The notes under the pieces were generated by a model. It was not told the origin of the DNA. It searched no databases and worked only from the letters and a program-made list of their open reading frames with translations. Made by a program: the position numbers and the translations under genes. Positions 18,290 to 26,277 of a stretch of 45,982 bases of DNA are shown here, piece after piece. The stretch lies in the IMG/VR virus record IMGVR_UViG_3300047157_000050, positions 1 through 45,982 of that record; one strand, given 5' to 3'. This stretch comes from a virus. How positions within the stretch are numbered: position 1 is the first letter of the stretch; every line of letters begins with the position of its first letter.

Positions 18290-19786
18290 ATGCCTAGACA
18301 ATGTGGAATGGGACCGGGCAATGGGTTTTTACCCGGAGGAACTCTAGCTGCAACTAATAAAGAGCTCAATGATTTCTTTAAAAATATAGATGATATTGAA
18401 CAGGATGATAATCCTACTGGTCCAGATGTAGATAAAGATGGCAACATAACCTTAACTCATTTCAGTGAAGCTGACAATCTAGATGTTGTTGACCCAGACT
18501 TTTATGGTCAAGGATTACAGGGTAGTAATGCAAGGGTAAACAGGGGCTCAAATTTTGTGCCCTTTGCATCTTATGGTATTGACATGGGTAAACCTAAGGG
18601 TTACAAAAAAGAACCCGGTCTTGGCAAGGAGAGGTACACTACAAAGATACCAGCTAACAAGTTGTATAATGTAAGTGCAGACTCTAAGAATTTTAGAGAG
18701 AAAGCTAACGCAAGAGCAGCTGAGGCTGGAGAGGTGCAGGACTACAATGGATTGTTTATGGCCCAAGTATTAAAAGAGGCTGGGTATGCTGGTGTATGGG
18801 CTGACAATAGTTCTGGACTACAAGCTAGTATATGGGAAGTATTACCAGTAACAAAGCAAAAGACAGCTGAGGCAAACAAAGAAGACTTTGGAAGAATGAG
18901 GGATAACATGGGAGTATCTGATAAAAATATTGAGGACTGGACAAAGCTACAAGAAAAGAATGAATTTTTACAGCACCCTGTATTAAAGAAAATAGCAGAG
19001 CAAAGAATTGATAATCGTAATATATCAGAAGAGCAGTGGGCTGAGGCTGTACTAACATGGAATCCTATTGAGCCTATAGGAAAAGTACAAAAAATACCTA
19101 GTTATGGTGAGATGCTTAGTGCTTTAAAAATTAAAAGTATTAAGGGTCTAATTAAACCTGTGACATTACAACAACCTAGAAATAAAGCATACCGAATGGT
19201 TCCGGATGATAAGCGTGTAGCATCTCGATTAGATATACCTGCATACACAAGAGCTAATACATGGGTTGTTACTGTTCACGAGCCAGACCCAGCTCCAAGT
19301 AAAGCCGGACCAGTTATAGGATATGCTAAGTCAGCTGTTCTTGTTGGAGATTATAGAGGGCCAGTTACATTTAGTGATAGCCCTAGAGATTCTGAGCAAA
19401 TATCCGCAGGTAAAAATGAGAAAGGAAGAACGATTACTAAGTATCCTTTTGCTGTATTTACTGGTGCTTGGGTCAATGAGTCTGTAGAAACTACAACTGA
19501 AAGAGTAAAACAATATTTAAAAGACCCTGAATGGGCCGAGGTGGGTATGAATCCTAATAAGTTTGGTTATTTCTATATCAAATCAACTGGTCAAAAAATA
19601 CTTACATCACCAGAAGTGCTACAGGTAGGACCAGTAATGGTGGCTAGGATTTATCAGAATGGACAACAGGTAGCCACCATGGAAGATACTGCTTACAGTA
19701 GATTAAAAGGCACTACTGGTATTTCTAGACAGTTTGCTCAAACAGCTGATAGAATTGTTCAAGAACAGTTAGCCAGTAACTTTTGA
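18290..19786 (+). CDS. Polyvalent protein with ADP-ribosyltransferase-like domain
   Basis: 498 residues. Residues 52-190 (ITLTHFSEADNL, then VDPDFYGQGLQGSNARVN, PGLGKERYTTKIPANKLYNV, KEAGYAGVWADN) match the pattern of the ADP-ribosyltransferase-like domain common in phage polyvalent proteins. Residues about 310-475 (RLDIPAYTRANTWVVTVHE, AGPVIGYAKSAVL, AEVGMNPNKFGYFYIKSTGQ, SPEVLQVGPVMVA) match a second domain widespread in such proteins. The gene ends the ejection-protein block, so it may be injected to modify host proteins at once, as T4 Alt is. Catalytic residues cannot be assigned surely. Its end overlaps the converging gene by 28 bases. Confidence 0.6.
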   Translation: MPRQCGMGPGNGFLPGGTLAATNKELNDFFKNIDDIEQDDNPTGPDVDKDGNITLTHFSEADNLDVVDPDFYGQGLQGSNARVNRGSNFVPFASYGIDMGKPKGYKKEPGLGKERYTTKIPANKLYNVSADSKNFREKANARAAEAGEVQDYNGLFMAQVLKEAGYAGVWADNSSGLQASIWEVLPVTKQKTAEANKEDFGRMRDNMGVSDKNIEDWTKLQEKNEFLQHPVLKKIAEQRIDNRNISEEQWAEAVLTWNPIEPIGKVQKIPSYGEMLSALKIKSIKGLIKPVTLQQPRNKAYRMVPDDKRVASRLDIPAYTRANTWVVTVHEPDPAPSKAGPVIGYAKSAVLVGDYRGPVTFSDSPRDSEQISAGKNEKGRTITKYPFAVFTGAWVNESVETTTERVKQYLKDPEWAEVGMNPNKFGYFYIKSTGQKILTSPEVLQVGPVMVARIYQNGQQVATMEDTAYSRLKGTTGISRQFAQTADRIVQEQLASNF

Positions 19787-20154
19787 ATATTAACTAAATA
19801 TAGTTTAGAGGCCCTATGGTCTCCGCCCATGACAGTATAAGGTTTCATATCTTCCATTATCTTTCTTAGTTTGTCAGTATTAAAGACTAAACTACAGCAC
19901 AACTCACCATCCTTTACCAAGTTATGTACCCAGAGCTCTGCCTCTGTACTGGTCAGCCCAGATGGTTTACCATAGCTTTCAATCTCGATACAGATGTTAC
20001 CTGTACTCGCCCACTTATCCCTCTCTGTTTTTATCTCGCAAGTCTTGGCCCCAGAAAACATTTCATCTATATGTTTTTCCCACTGCTGACCAAACTCTAG
20101 GTCCACATCAAACTTACGCATCTCTTTTATATCCTTACTCTTGTTCAGTCCCAT
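19759..20154 (-). CDS. Putative PD-(D/E)XK-type nuclease-like protein
   Basis: 131 residues. FDVDLEFGQQWEKHIDEMFS is followed by KTCEIKTERDKWASTGNICI and LTSTEAELWVH. An early Asp/Glu pair, an EIK motif and a later Trp-rich strand suggest a restriction-endonuclease fold, as in small phage nucleases. This is a pattern-level guess. It is last in the early minus-strand operon, directly after the RusA-like gene, and overlaps it by 20 bases. Confidence 0.5.
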   Translation of the reverse strand: MGLNKSKDIKEMRKFDVDLEFGQQWEKHIDEMFSGAKTCEIKTERDKWASTGNICIEIESYGKPSGLTSTEAELWVHNLVKDGELCCSLVFNTDKLRKIMEDMKPYTVMGGDHRASKLYLVNIQKLLANCS

Positions 20155-20548
20155 GCTCTTCTCCTTTTATTTCTACGACAACATAGTTGTCCGTATCTAG
20201 GCCACCAAACTCTGTAGTAATCTTGGTAACATATTCGTAGTGGTCATCTTCAATTATATTATTCTCTACTAAAGCATCCATAAGAAACTTATGCATAGGA
20301 AATGTATAGTTATCTAAGTCTTTCTTTCTTTTGTTATTAAAAAATAGTTTGTAGTTAGGTTGTATTGTCTTGTACTTGGGCAATGTCTTTACCCATTCTT
20401 TCACTGTTGCATGGTATGCTTGCTTTACATTGTTCTTTTGTATGTAATGCATAGGAAAGAAATTGTTTAGACTAACCATGAGCTCCCTCTTCTTATCACC
20501 TCTGCCTTTACTAAATACAGGTAGCGGTAGTATTCCTTTGTTCTTCAT
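20135..20548 (-). CDS. rusA: RusA-type Holliday junction resolvase
   Basis: The preferred start is ATG 20548 (MKNKGILPLPVFSKGRGDKK), which overlaps the upstream stop in TAATG; a longer reading from 20572 adds eight residues. The protein has 137 residues. The motif NNKRKKDLDNYTFPMHKFLM followed by ALVENNIIEDDHYEYV holds the acidic residues (DLDN, EDD) expected for RusA-family resolvases, which cut four-way DNA junctions. In phages it trims branched DNA before packaging, the role of T7 gp3. Confidence 0.7.
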   Translation of the reverse strand: MKNKGILPLPVFSKGRGDKKRELMVSLNNFFPMHYIQKNNVKQAYHATVKEWVKTLPKYKTIQPNYKLFFNNKRKKDLDNYTFPMHKFLMDALVENNIIEDDHYEYVTKITTEFGGLDTDNYVVVEIKGEEHGTEQE

Positions 20549-20682
20549 TACTTTCTCCAGTCTGATTTCCAAAGTCTTGGGTTAGTGTCTTTCTTTTTCT
20601 TTTGTAATTCTTGGTAGAGTCTAGCAGTCTTGTCTAGTTGAACAAGACCACTAGGTTTCTTGATTGGCTTACTTGCCTCCAC
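20548..20682 (-). CDS. Tiny basic protein, GTG start
   Basis: 44 residues beginning VEASKPIKKPSGLVQLDKTA and ending TNPRLWKSDWRK. The GTG start at 20682 lies inside the end of the upstream membrane-protein gene, and its stop overlaps the resolvase start in TAATG. The frame is fully open between the two genes, and without it the operon would have a 120-base gap, which is unusual here. Basic and Lys-rich; function unknown. Confidence 0.5.
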   Translation of the reverse strand: MEASKPIKKPSGLVQLDKTARLYQELQKKKKDTNPRLWKSDWRK

Positions 20683-20908
20683 TCGTGATGTCTTTATCGA
20701 GTAGTTTCCAAATAATACCGGCTGCGATTATTCCTGCTAGTCCTGCATTACCAAGAGTCCAAACTATATCAAGTATAGAACCAATTACATTTCCTGTAAG
20801 GAAGGCTACCTTTTGTCCAAAGATAATCTGTAATACAATTGATAAGCTAATCAACTTAATACCTACATCTATAGCACCATCGGCACCATTCTTAATTTTC
20901 TCTAACAT
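20669..20908 (-). CDS. Small two-helix membrane protein, holin-like candidate
   Basis: 79 residues. Two hydrophobic segments: IDVGIKLISLSIVLQIIFG and IGSILDIVWTLGNAGLAGII (extending to IAAGIIW). A charged N-terminus and a short charged C-terminus flank them. Small proteins of this type are common in marine podoviruses, and a holin role is plausible given the adjacent lipoprotein gene. An AAAGGAG site precedes ATG 20908 and lies inside the preceding small gene. Confidence 0.55.
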   Translation of the reverse strand: MLEKIKNGADGAIDVGIKLISLSIVLQIIFGQKVAFLTGNVIGSILDIVWTLGNAGLAGIIAAGIIWKLLDKDITSGGK

Positions 20909-21026
20909 CTTTACTCCTTTCTTTTAGTTTAACATCTATCGCCTTGAGGATTTTCTCTATCTTTTTTTCTAGAGCAGGCACCTCTACCTTTTCTTTCCAT
21001 AGCTTTCGCATTAAACTTACTCTCAT
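20892..21026 (-). CDS. Tiny basic helical protein
   Basis: 44 residues, MRVSLMRKLWKEKVEVPALE and onward to LKAIDVKLKERSKD, basic and helical. The start overlaps the lipoprotein stop in ATGA, and the stop lies 17 bases into the next gene. The close packing supports translation. Function unknown. Confidence 0.5.
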   Translation of the reverse strand: MRVSLMRKLWKEKVEVPALEKKIEKILKAIDVKLKERSKDVREN

Positions 21027-21181
21027 ATCATCCACCCTACACACAGCCTGTCATGTGGTGGCGAGCAATTTAATTGTTGTTGTTCTACCTCTTGCTGGTG
21101 TAGCTTCTCTTCAAAAGCACTACATCCAGTTAAGCTAATAACAATAACCTGCAAAACTATTATTAATAATATCGTATTCAT
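21023..21181 (-). CDS. Small lipoprotein with lipobox, o-spanin candidate
   Basis: 52 residues starting MNTILLIIVLQVIVISLTGC. A hydrophobic signal leads to the lipobox LTGC at residues 17-20, so the mature protein would be a 33-residue outer-membrane lipoprotein (CSAFEEKLHQQEVEQQQLNC). Size and lipobox fit an Rz1-type outer spanin, although it is Gln-rich rather than Pro-rich. The start overlaps the RNR stop in ATGA. The gene is too short for most callers. If it is a spanin, its inner-membrane partner may be the coiled-coil protein at 6357-6908. Confidence 0.6.
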   Translation of the reverse strand: MNTILLIIVLQVIVISLTGCSAFEEKLHQQEVEQQQLNCSPPHDRLCVGWMI

Positions 21182-23124
21182 TCTATTTCCCTTTCTTCCT
21201 CAACTAAGTCAACTAATTCACAAACACTACCAGTACATGCCAATGTCTTTGTACCCACTGTCATATCTGTTAGCTCATACTGACTAATCAATTCCCAGTC
21301 AACAGACTTAGGCATTTTCTTAGCCAGTTCATTATATTCTTTCTTACTACAATCTTCATATGGTGCTTGTTGATATGAATGGTCCGAGTGTGGTAAGAAA
21401 CTAACACCACTTACCTCATCGAAGTGCTCATATACCCACGCACCTACCTGCATCCATTCATGTTCTCTAACACTTACAGTAACACTTGGTTTATGTTCGC
21501 AGTAATGTCTTTGATATGTAAGCCACAGTTCCAACTGTTCAATAGCAGTCCTATCATTCCTTAGTACAGCACCATCTGGAGCTTTCATAGGAAATGTAAA
21601 CACCTTAACACTATTAGGTTTCATTACATCCGGTTCACAAGGGATGCCTTGGTCCTCCATTAGCTGGGCTATGGGGTCTTTAGCATCTGCTCTTACTCTT
21701 CTAAAGTAATAATCGTTATGTCTGGTATGTATACCACTAGCACTGTCAACTAACTGACTGACTGTGCCACTAGGCTTGATGGCTGTGGTTGCAGTAGCTT
21801 GGTTAATGCCTAGTAGTTCTGACCAATGAGCATTAATTTCAACTACTTCTTTTCTAACTTTCTCAAGGAATTTTGGTAAGGCTTCCTTGTCCACAGAGCC
21901 ATTCATAAAACTATTATCCATTATACCAGTTAATGAGACTCCTAATAGGGATTCTTCTTCTGTATTTTTAACCCACTTAGGTCGTAATCTTTTAATATTT
22001 GTTAGTGATGCTTGGAATGTACCTAGTATAGTAGCTAACCTAGCCTTACGCATTATATCTTTTTGTGTGTCATCACCTCTTACTACAATCTCTGTTAAGT
22101 TACAGAACTGCCCATCTCTTAATATGATTTCACTGCAGGGATTACAACCAAAGTCATGGTCAGTATCTCTTCTGCCAATAGAAGCTACCTGTTTAATTGC
22201 TGCTTCTCTATTGAATATACCACGCTCACCAGACTTAGATTCGTACAAAGATGTCCATTCTTTCATAAAGATTCCAATGTCCGGCTTCTCTGTATAGCAT
22301 ACACTATTATTACTTAAAGCCATCTCTGGTGTATCACTCCACCACTGACCAGACTTAGCATTACGCATACGCTCATCGGTCAAATTACTTAGAGAAATCA
22401 ATGCACTACGCCTAACTCCACCCACTACAACTACCTCTGCTATCTTGCACATCATACGGTGTGCCTCATAGCTAGTTAATTTTCTACCTACTGCATCCTT
22501 AAACAAATTAGTAGAGAAGTGAAACAAGTCTAGTAAAGGCTCTGGTCCACTGGCCCGGCCTCCAAAGGTAGAAAGCCTAGCACCTTTAGGTCTTATCTTT
22601 GAGAAGTCCCACTTAGGCATCTCACCATCATAGAGATAGGTAATAAGTTTACGAAATGCAGATTGCCAGCCCTCTTTACTATCCTGTACAACAATAACAT
22701 CATCAACATCTACCATTTCTTCTGGTACCTCTGGTAGCTTGTTAACAAACTGTCTCTCTACACTAAACCCTACACCAGTGCCATGCATTAATACATATAA
22801 AGCCTCATCAAATGCTTTTGGATGGTCCACACTTAGATAGGCACAATTATATCCTGCTATATTATTATCTGCTAGTGCTTTACCTGCAGTCATTAGTGCT
22901 CTCATACTTGGCATAACTTCAAGGTTTAATACTGCATCCTCTAGTATTTTTCTTGTCTTAGGTATTAGCTCTTGGTTAGTATTCTCTTTCAAGTGTACTT
23001 CCATAAAGTCAAAGTACCTAGCTACTGTTTCTTTCCATGTCTCTCTTCTATTCTTCTCGGGTAGCCATCTCGCATACCTGCTTAGTGCTATAAAATTTTG
23101 GTAGTCATTTGGTAGTGTATTCAT
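21178..23124 (-). CDS. nrdJ: Adenosylcobalamin-dependent (class II) ribonucleotide reductase
   Basis: 648 residues, monomeric RTPR type. NCAYLSV (Cys near 94) and FCNLTE (Cys near 341) supply the active-site thiols. FGCNPCSEI near 326-333 holds the radical Cys with the Asn and Glu of the N-P-C-x-E motif. A C-terminal pair in ACTGSVCELV (about 630/635) would shuttle reducing power. The enzyme makes deoxyribonucleotides for phage DNA without oxygen or an NrdB subunit, but needs vitamin B12 from the host. It starts within the preceding gene (ATGA). Confidence 0.88.
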   Translation of the reverse strand: MNTLPNDYQNFIALSRYARWLPEKNRRETWKETVARYFDFMEVHLKENTNQELIPKTRKILEDAVLNLEVMPSMRALMTAGKALADNNIAGYNCAYLSVDHPKAFDEALYVLMHGTGVGFSVERQFVNKLPEVPEEMVDVDDVIVVQDSKEGWQSAFRKLITYLYDGEMPKWDFSKIRPKGARLSTFGGRASGPEPLLDLFHFSTNLFKDAVGRKLTSYEAHRMMCKIAEVVVVGGVRRSALISLSNLTDERMRNAKSGQWWSDTPEMALSNNSVCYTEKPDIGIFMKEWTSLYESKSGERGIFNREAAIKQVASIGRRDTDHDFGCNPCSEIILRDGQFCNLTEIVVRGDDTQKDIMRKARLATILGTFQASLTNIKRLRPKWVKNTEEESLLGVSLTGIMDNSFMNGSVDKEALPKFLEKVRKEVVEINAHWSELLGINQATATTAIKPSGTVSQLVDSASGIHTRHNDYYFRRVRADAKDPIAQLMEDQGIPCEPDVMKPNSVKVFTFPMKAPDGAVLRNDRTAIEQLELWLTYQRHYCEHKPSVTVSVREHEWMQVGAWVYEHFDEVSGVSFLPHSDHSYQQAPYEDCSKKEYNELAKKMPKSVDWELISQYELTDMTVGTKTLACTGSVCELVDLVEEEREIE

Positions 23125-23330
23125 TCTTCATCCTCCATTGGTGCGATTTCAATGTCAACCATTCTCTCGCCTTGTTCATCATAATAATCATAATACTTTA
23201 GTCTACCATTCCTGTGTAATAACACAGCAGTAGTAATACCTTTTTCATATGATTGTTTGTTTGTAAAGTATACTGTAACAGCTCCTGCTATTATTAGTAC
23301 ACTACATATTATTAAATATTCTAATCCCAT
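23121..23330 (-). CDS. Small membrane-anchored protein
   Basis: 69 residues. Residues 3-22 (LEYLIICSVLIIAGAVTVYF) form one membrane helix, followed by an acidic cytoplasmic tail (NGRLKYYDYYDEQGERMVD). It is translationally linked to the RNR gene downstream and to the 53-residue gene upstream. Function unknown. Confidence 0.55.
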   Translation of the reverse strand: MGLEYLIICSVLIIAGAVTVYFTNKQSYEKGITTAVLLHRNGRLKYYDYYDEQGERMVDIEIAPMEDEE

Positions 23331-23492
23331 TTACTGCTCCTCAAAATCTTCTAGAAATCTGTCTTTCTTTTCTATTAATTTATTTTCAAATGCATCTAGT
23401 AAATCCTCTGGCTCTATCTCTAACTCATCACATATAAGACAGGTATCATATGTCTTTGCAATGTAGGCCTTTAACTCTGGTAGCTGTTTCAA
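23331..23492 (-). CDS. Tiny acidic protein, TTG start
   Basis: 53 residues from TTG 23492, which overlaps the exonuclease stop: LKQLPELKAYIAKTYDTCLI, then CDELEIEPEDLLDAFENKLI. The pattern YDTCLICDxLEIxPEDLLDxF looks like a conserved small phage protein. The stop TAA abuts the next ATG (TAAATG). It is absent from ATG-only readings of this stretch. Function unknown. Confidence 0.6.
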   Translation of the reverse strand: MKQLPELKAYIAKTYDTCLICDELEIEPEDLLDAFENKLIEKKDRFLEDFEEQ

Positions 23493-24310
23493 AAGCTGGC
23501 TCCTGTATTGTCAACAAAATAATTAGTTATCTTGCCAGATGGGATTGGTCTTGCTATTAGACTACCATAACAGTCATTCTTAAAATTGCAGAATGAACAT
23601 GTCATGCACAACTTCTCTTCCCCTTGTTTGGTTAGAGTAGTAGCCTTAGCTAATCTCATTGGCGGTGTATCAGATTCCATCTTATCTTTTAAGTCAACAA
23701 TAAAAGTATCAACATCCTGCTCAAGTTCTTGTTTACATAACTTAAGAGTTGATTTGTTTTTATTTAAAGCAAGGAAGTAACCATGCTCTCTGTTGTCATT
23801 CTTACCATATGCAGATAACTGCTTAACATAACCAAAGCCATCATCTGCTATACCAGTGGGCGTAAACTTGTTGTCCCAAGACCAAGCACTAGCTGTCTTA
23901 ATATCCACTAGCTCACCATCAATAGTACAATCCTGTGAGCCATTAACTCCCTCTACAGTGTGTTTCTTTTGCTGGTCCTTTACCTCATGCCCTGCTAGTT
24001 TAATGAGAGCTACAAGAACAGCCTCAAGAACATGGCCCTGTAAGAAAGTGAGGTAAACATTACCATCTATCTCTTCTGGAGTATATCCTTTAACAGCATA
24101 CCATTGTGCTCTCTCACATCTACCTATACCAGACATTCTTAGTCCTGCTTTTTGTTCGTAAGGCTCAAAGGCATTCTTAATAGCCTCCTCTACCTCTCGC
24201 CCAGCCTGCATAGCTATTGCACTTAAGTCTCCATCATAATCCTTAGACTTCATTACTTCATACACATCTGGTATTAGCGTGTGTATGTTTTTACTGTTTG
24301 CTACTTTCAT
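23489..24310 (-). CDS. Cas4/RecB-like exonuclease with predicted iron-sulphur cluster
   Basis: 273 residues. The PD-(D/E)XK core is seen as His 93 in GHVLEAV, Asp 131 in TIDGE, the motif VDIKTA (Asp136/Lys138) and YVKQLSAYG (Gln 164). Cys65 in GRCERAQWY plus the C-terminal CMTCSFCNFKNDC provide ligands for a 4Fe-4S cluster, as in Cas4 and AddB nucleases. It sits where T7-like phages carry the 5'-3' exonuclease (gp6), so roles in host DNA breakdown, primer removal and recombination are likely. Confidence 0.75.
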   Translation of the reverse strand: MKVANSKNIHTLIPDVYEVMKSKDYDGDLSAIAMQAGREVEEAIKNAFEPYEQKAGLRMSGIGRCERAQWYAVKGYTPEEIDGNVYLTFLQGHVLEAVLVALIKLAGHEVKDQQKKHTVEGVNGSQDCTIDGELVDIKTASAWSWDNKFTPTGIADDGFGYVKQLSAYGKNDNREHGYFLALNKNKSTLKLCKQELEQDVDTFIVDLKDKMESDTPPMRLAKATTLTKQGEEKLCMTCSFCNFKNDCYGSLIARPIPSGKITNYFVDNTGASF

Positions 24311-24557
24311 TATTTTTCTCCCTCATTGTAATTTCTATTAGACGATTTAAATACCATTGTGCTTTCTTTAAATCTTCTAATCCATTCTTCATCTTATATC
24401 GAGTGACATATTTTACCACATTGCCCTCAAGAAAACTCATGTTCTTTGAGGTAATATAATCAATACATTCTATACCCTGTGTGTAGTGCTCTGGGTTGAT
24501 GTTGTCTGGTATTCTGTGCTCATTCCAGTCAACCTTAAATTCATTAGTGCGTTTCAT
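24291..24557 (-). CDS. DUF3310-family small protein
   Basis: 88 residues. NPEHYTQGIECIDYITSKNM followed by GNVVKYVTRYKMKNGLEDLK and AQWYLNRLIE is the characteristic DUF3310 (SaV-like) pattern. The family is widespread in phage replication modules; its function is not settled, and a nucleotide-metabolism role has been proposed. It overlaps the polymerase end and the exonuclease start. Confidence 0.75.
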   Translation of the reverse strand: MKRTNEFKVDWNEHRIPDNINPEHYTQGIECIDYITSKNMSFLEGNVVKYVTRYKMKNGLEDLKKAQWYLNRLIEITMREKNNESSKQ

Positions 24558-26277
24558 TCCAGCTCCTCCCTATTTTATACTCCCCAGTTATTGGACAGTT
24601 TAATTTATAATAATCTGTTGTCTCTTTCATAGCATCTACAATAAGCATACCAATGTAGTCTGCATCATTTGGATTACATTCAATCTGAATCTCATCATGT
24701 ATGACACCAATCTGTTTATACTTTAGGCCCTCATATTGTGCAAGACCATGAAAAATATCCCAAGCTCTCTTAGCTATGATGGCACCAGCACTCTGGAGTA
24801 GGAAGTTAAGGGATGCATGCTCACTCCTAACCCTAACTTTCCTACCATCCAAAGCATTTAGGTATCCTTTATCGGATGCCTTGCTTACCCGCTGTCTTAG
24901 TTTCTTTAATGCTGGCGTGTTATTTAAAAAGTTTTCTTTAAGTCTCTTGCCCTCTGCTATACCACCACCTGCAATACTGCCTATCTTCTTGTCACCTGCA
25001 CCATAAAGAAATGCATAAATAAATGTCTTAGCCTTATCCCTTGTATCCAGACCAGCTGACTTTTGATTGGCTGTATGTATATCACCAGTTAATATTTCTT
25101 TTGTGTAATTCTTATCATTCATATAGTGTGCAAGACATCTTAGCTCCAGCCCAGATAAGTCAGCACCTACAAGTACCTTGTCCTCTGGTACAGTAAATAA
25201 TGCTCTCATTTCTGGGCCATATTCTTTACCACTGGCTGTAACCTGCTGTAAATTTGGATTACTACTAGACATCCGGTGTGTGACAGTGCCCATAGTATGA
25301 ACTCGACTGTGTATTCTACCAGTTCTTTCATCTAGAGCATCCAACCATCCTTTAATCTGGCCCTGTCTTTTCTGTAGCATTAAGTATCTAGCTATCAGCT
25401 GTGCCTCTGGAATGTCCACATCCTTAAGTGTAGACTCATCCACCTTAGGCTTACCAGTCTCTGTAAATATACTAGGCTTCCAACCATAATGCATAAGATG
25501 CCTGCCTACCTGTTGCCTGCTACCTAAATTTAATTCTGGATAAGTCCAGTACCCATAGTCTTCATCATCATTAGTATAACAACCAAGGTCTACCTCATCT
25601 TGATAATACTTTGTCCTTGTATTATCTGCTTTAAATCTATTATCTACTGGTTTTTTACTAACCCATACAGGCAGGGGTGCAAAAGTCTTGTGTACTTCCT
25701 GCTCTGCTTTTCTTAGGTCATCATTAACTCGTTGTTGCAAATGCATAGCACCATGCTCATCAAATAGCCACCCATTTTTCTCTTGTACTGAGCATTGCCT
25801 TTTAATAGAATACTCTAAATCAATAGCATCCTCACTTAATCCTTTCTGCATCAGCAAGCGATACAATTGAGAAGTTATTTTTACATCCTGTATGCAATAG
25901 GCAACCATATCATCACTTAGTTTTGTCCAGTCATCATGGTCCCCTTTAGGATAGCCTAGGTACTCACCCCAGCTAGCTAATGAATGACCGCCCTCTCTTC
26001 TTGGGTTGTCCAGCTGACTTAACAAAAGAGTATCATGTATAAAGACATCCTTAAAGTCTATGCCCCAGACTTCTTCCAACACAGGTACATCAAAAGCTAT
26101 TCCATTATGGAAAACTAGGGTATGGCATATGCTCCTATCCTCCAGCCATTCCTTAAACTCCTCAGACTTGTAGAATACTGTTGTTTCTTGAGAGTATGTA
26201 TCCTGCACACACACGCACCAGATTATAGTAGCCTCAATACCATCAGTCTCTATGTCACAACTAAAAGTCTGAGGCAT
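24544..26277 (-). CDS. Family A DNA polymerase with 3'-5' exonuclease (T7 gp5-like)
   Basis: 577 residues. Exonuclease motifs: FSCDIETDG (Asp8, Glu10), FHNGIAFDVP (Asp63) and YCIQDVKIT (Asp131). Polymerase motif A is VGADLSGLELR (Asp372); motif B is RDKAKTFIYAFLYG (residues 413-426); motif C is VIHDEIQ (527-529). The residue equivalent to E. coli Pol I Phe762 and T7 Tyr526 is Tyr421, as in T7. It forms the replisome with the primase-helicase encoded just upstream. Shorter than T7 gp5 (704 residues), with a reduced thumb/linker region. Confidence 0.92.
   Translation of the reverse strand: MPQTFSCDIETDGIEATIIWCVCVQDTYSQETTVFYKSEEFKEWLEDRSICHTLVFHNGIAFDVPVLEEVWGIDFKDVFIHDTLLLSQLDNPRREGGHSLASWGEYLGYPKGDHDDWTKLSDDMVAYCIQDVKITSQLYRLLMQKGLSEDAIDLEYSIKRQCSVQEKNGWLFDEHGAMHLQQRVNDDLRKAEQEVHKTFAPLPVWVSKKPVDNRFKADNTRTKYYQDEVDLGCYTNDDEDYGYWTYPELNLGSRQQVGRHLMHYGWKPSIFTETGKPKVDESTLKDVDIPEAQLIARYLMLQKRQGQIKGWLDALDERTGRIHSRVHTMGTVTHRMSSSNPNLQQVTASGKEYGPEMRALFTVPEDKVLVGADLSGLELRCLAHYMNDKNYTKEILTGDIHTANQKSAGLDTRDKAKTFIYAFLYGAGDKKIGSIAGGGIAEGKRLKENFLNNTPALKKLRQRVSKASDKGYLNALDGRKVRVRSEHASLNFLLQSAGAIIAKRAWDIFHGLAQYEGLKYKQIGVIHDEIQIECNPNDADYIGMLIVDAMKETTDYYKLNCPITGEYKIGRSWNETH

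Noticed and set aside
21918-21930. Promoter-like ATTATACCA (minus strand TGGTATAAT) inside the reductase gene
   Set aside because: It lies in coding sequence without further promoter features; chance in AT-rich DNA.
21887-22297. 136-residue plus-strand frame inside the reductase gene
   Set aside because: It overlaps well-conserved reductase motifs on the other strand and has no start signal.
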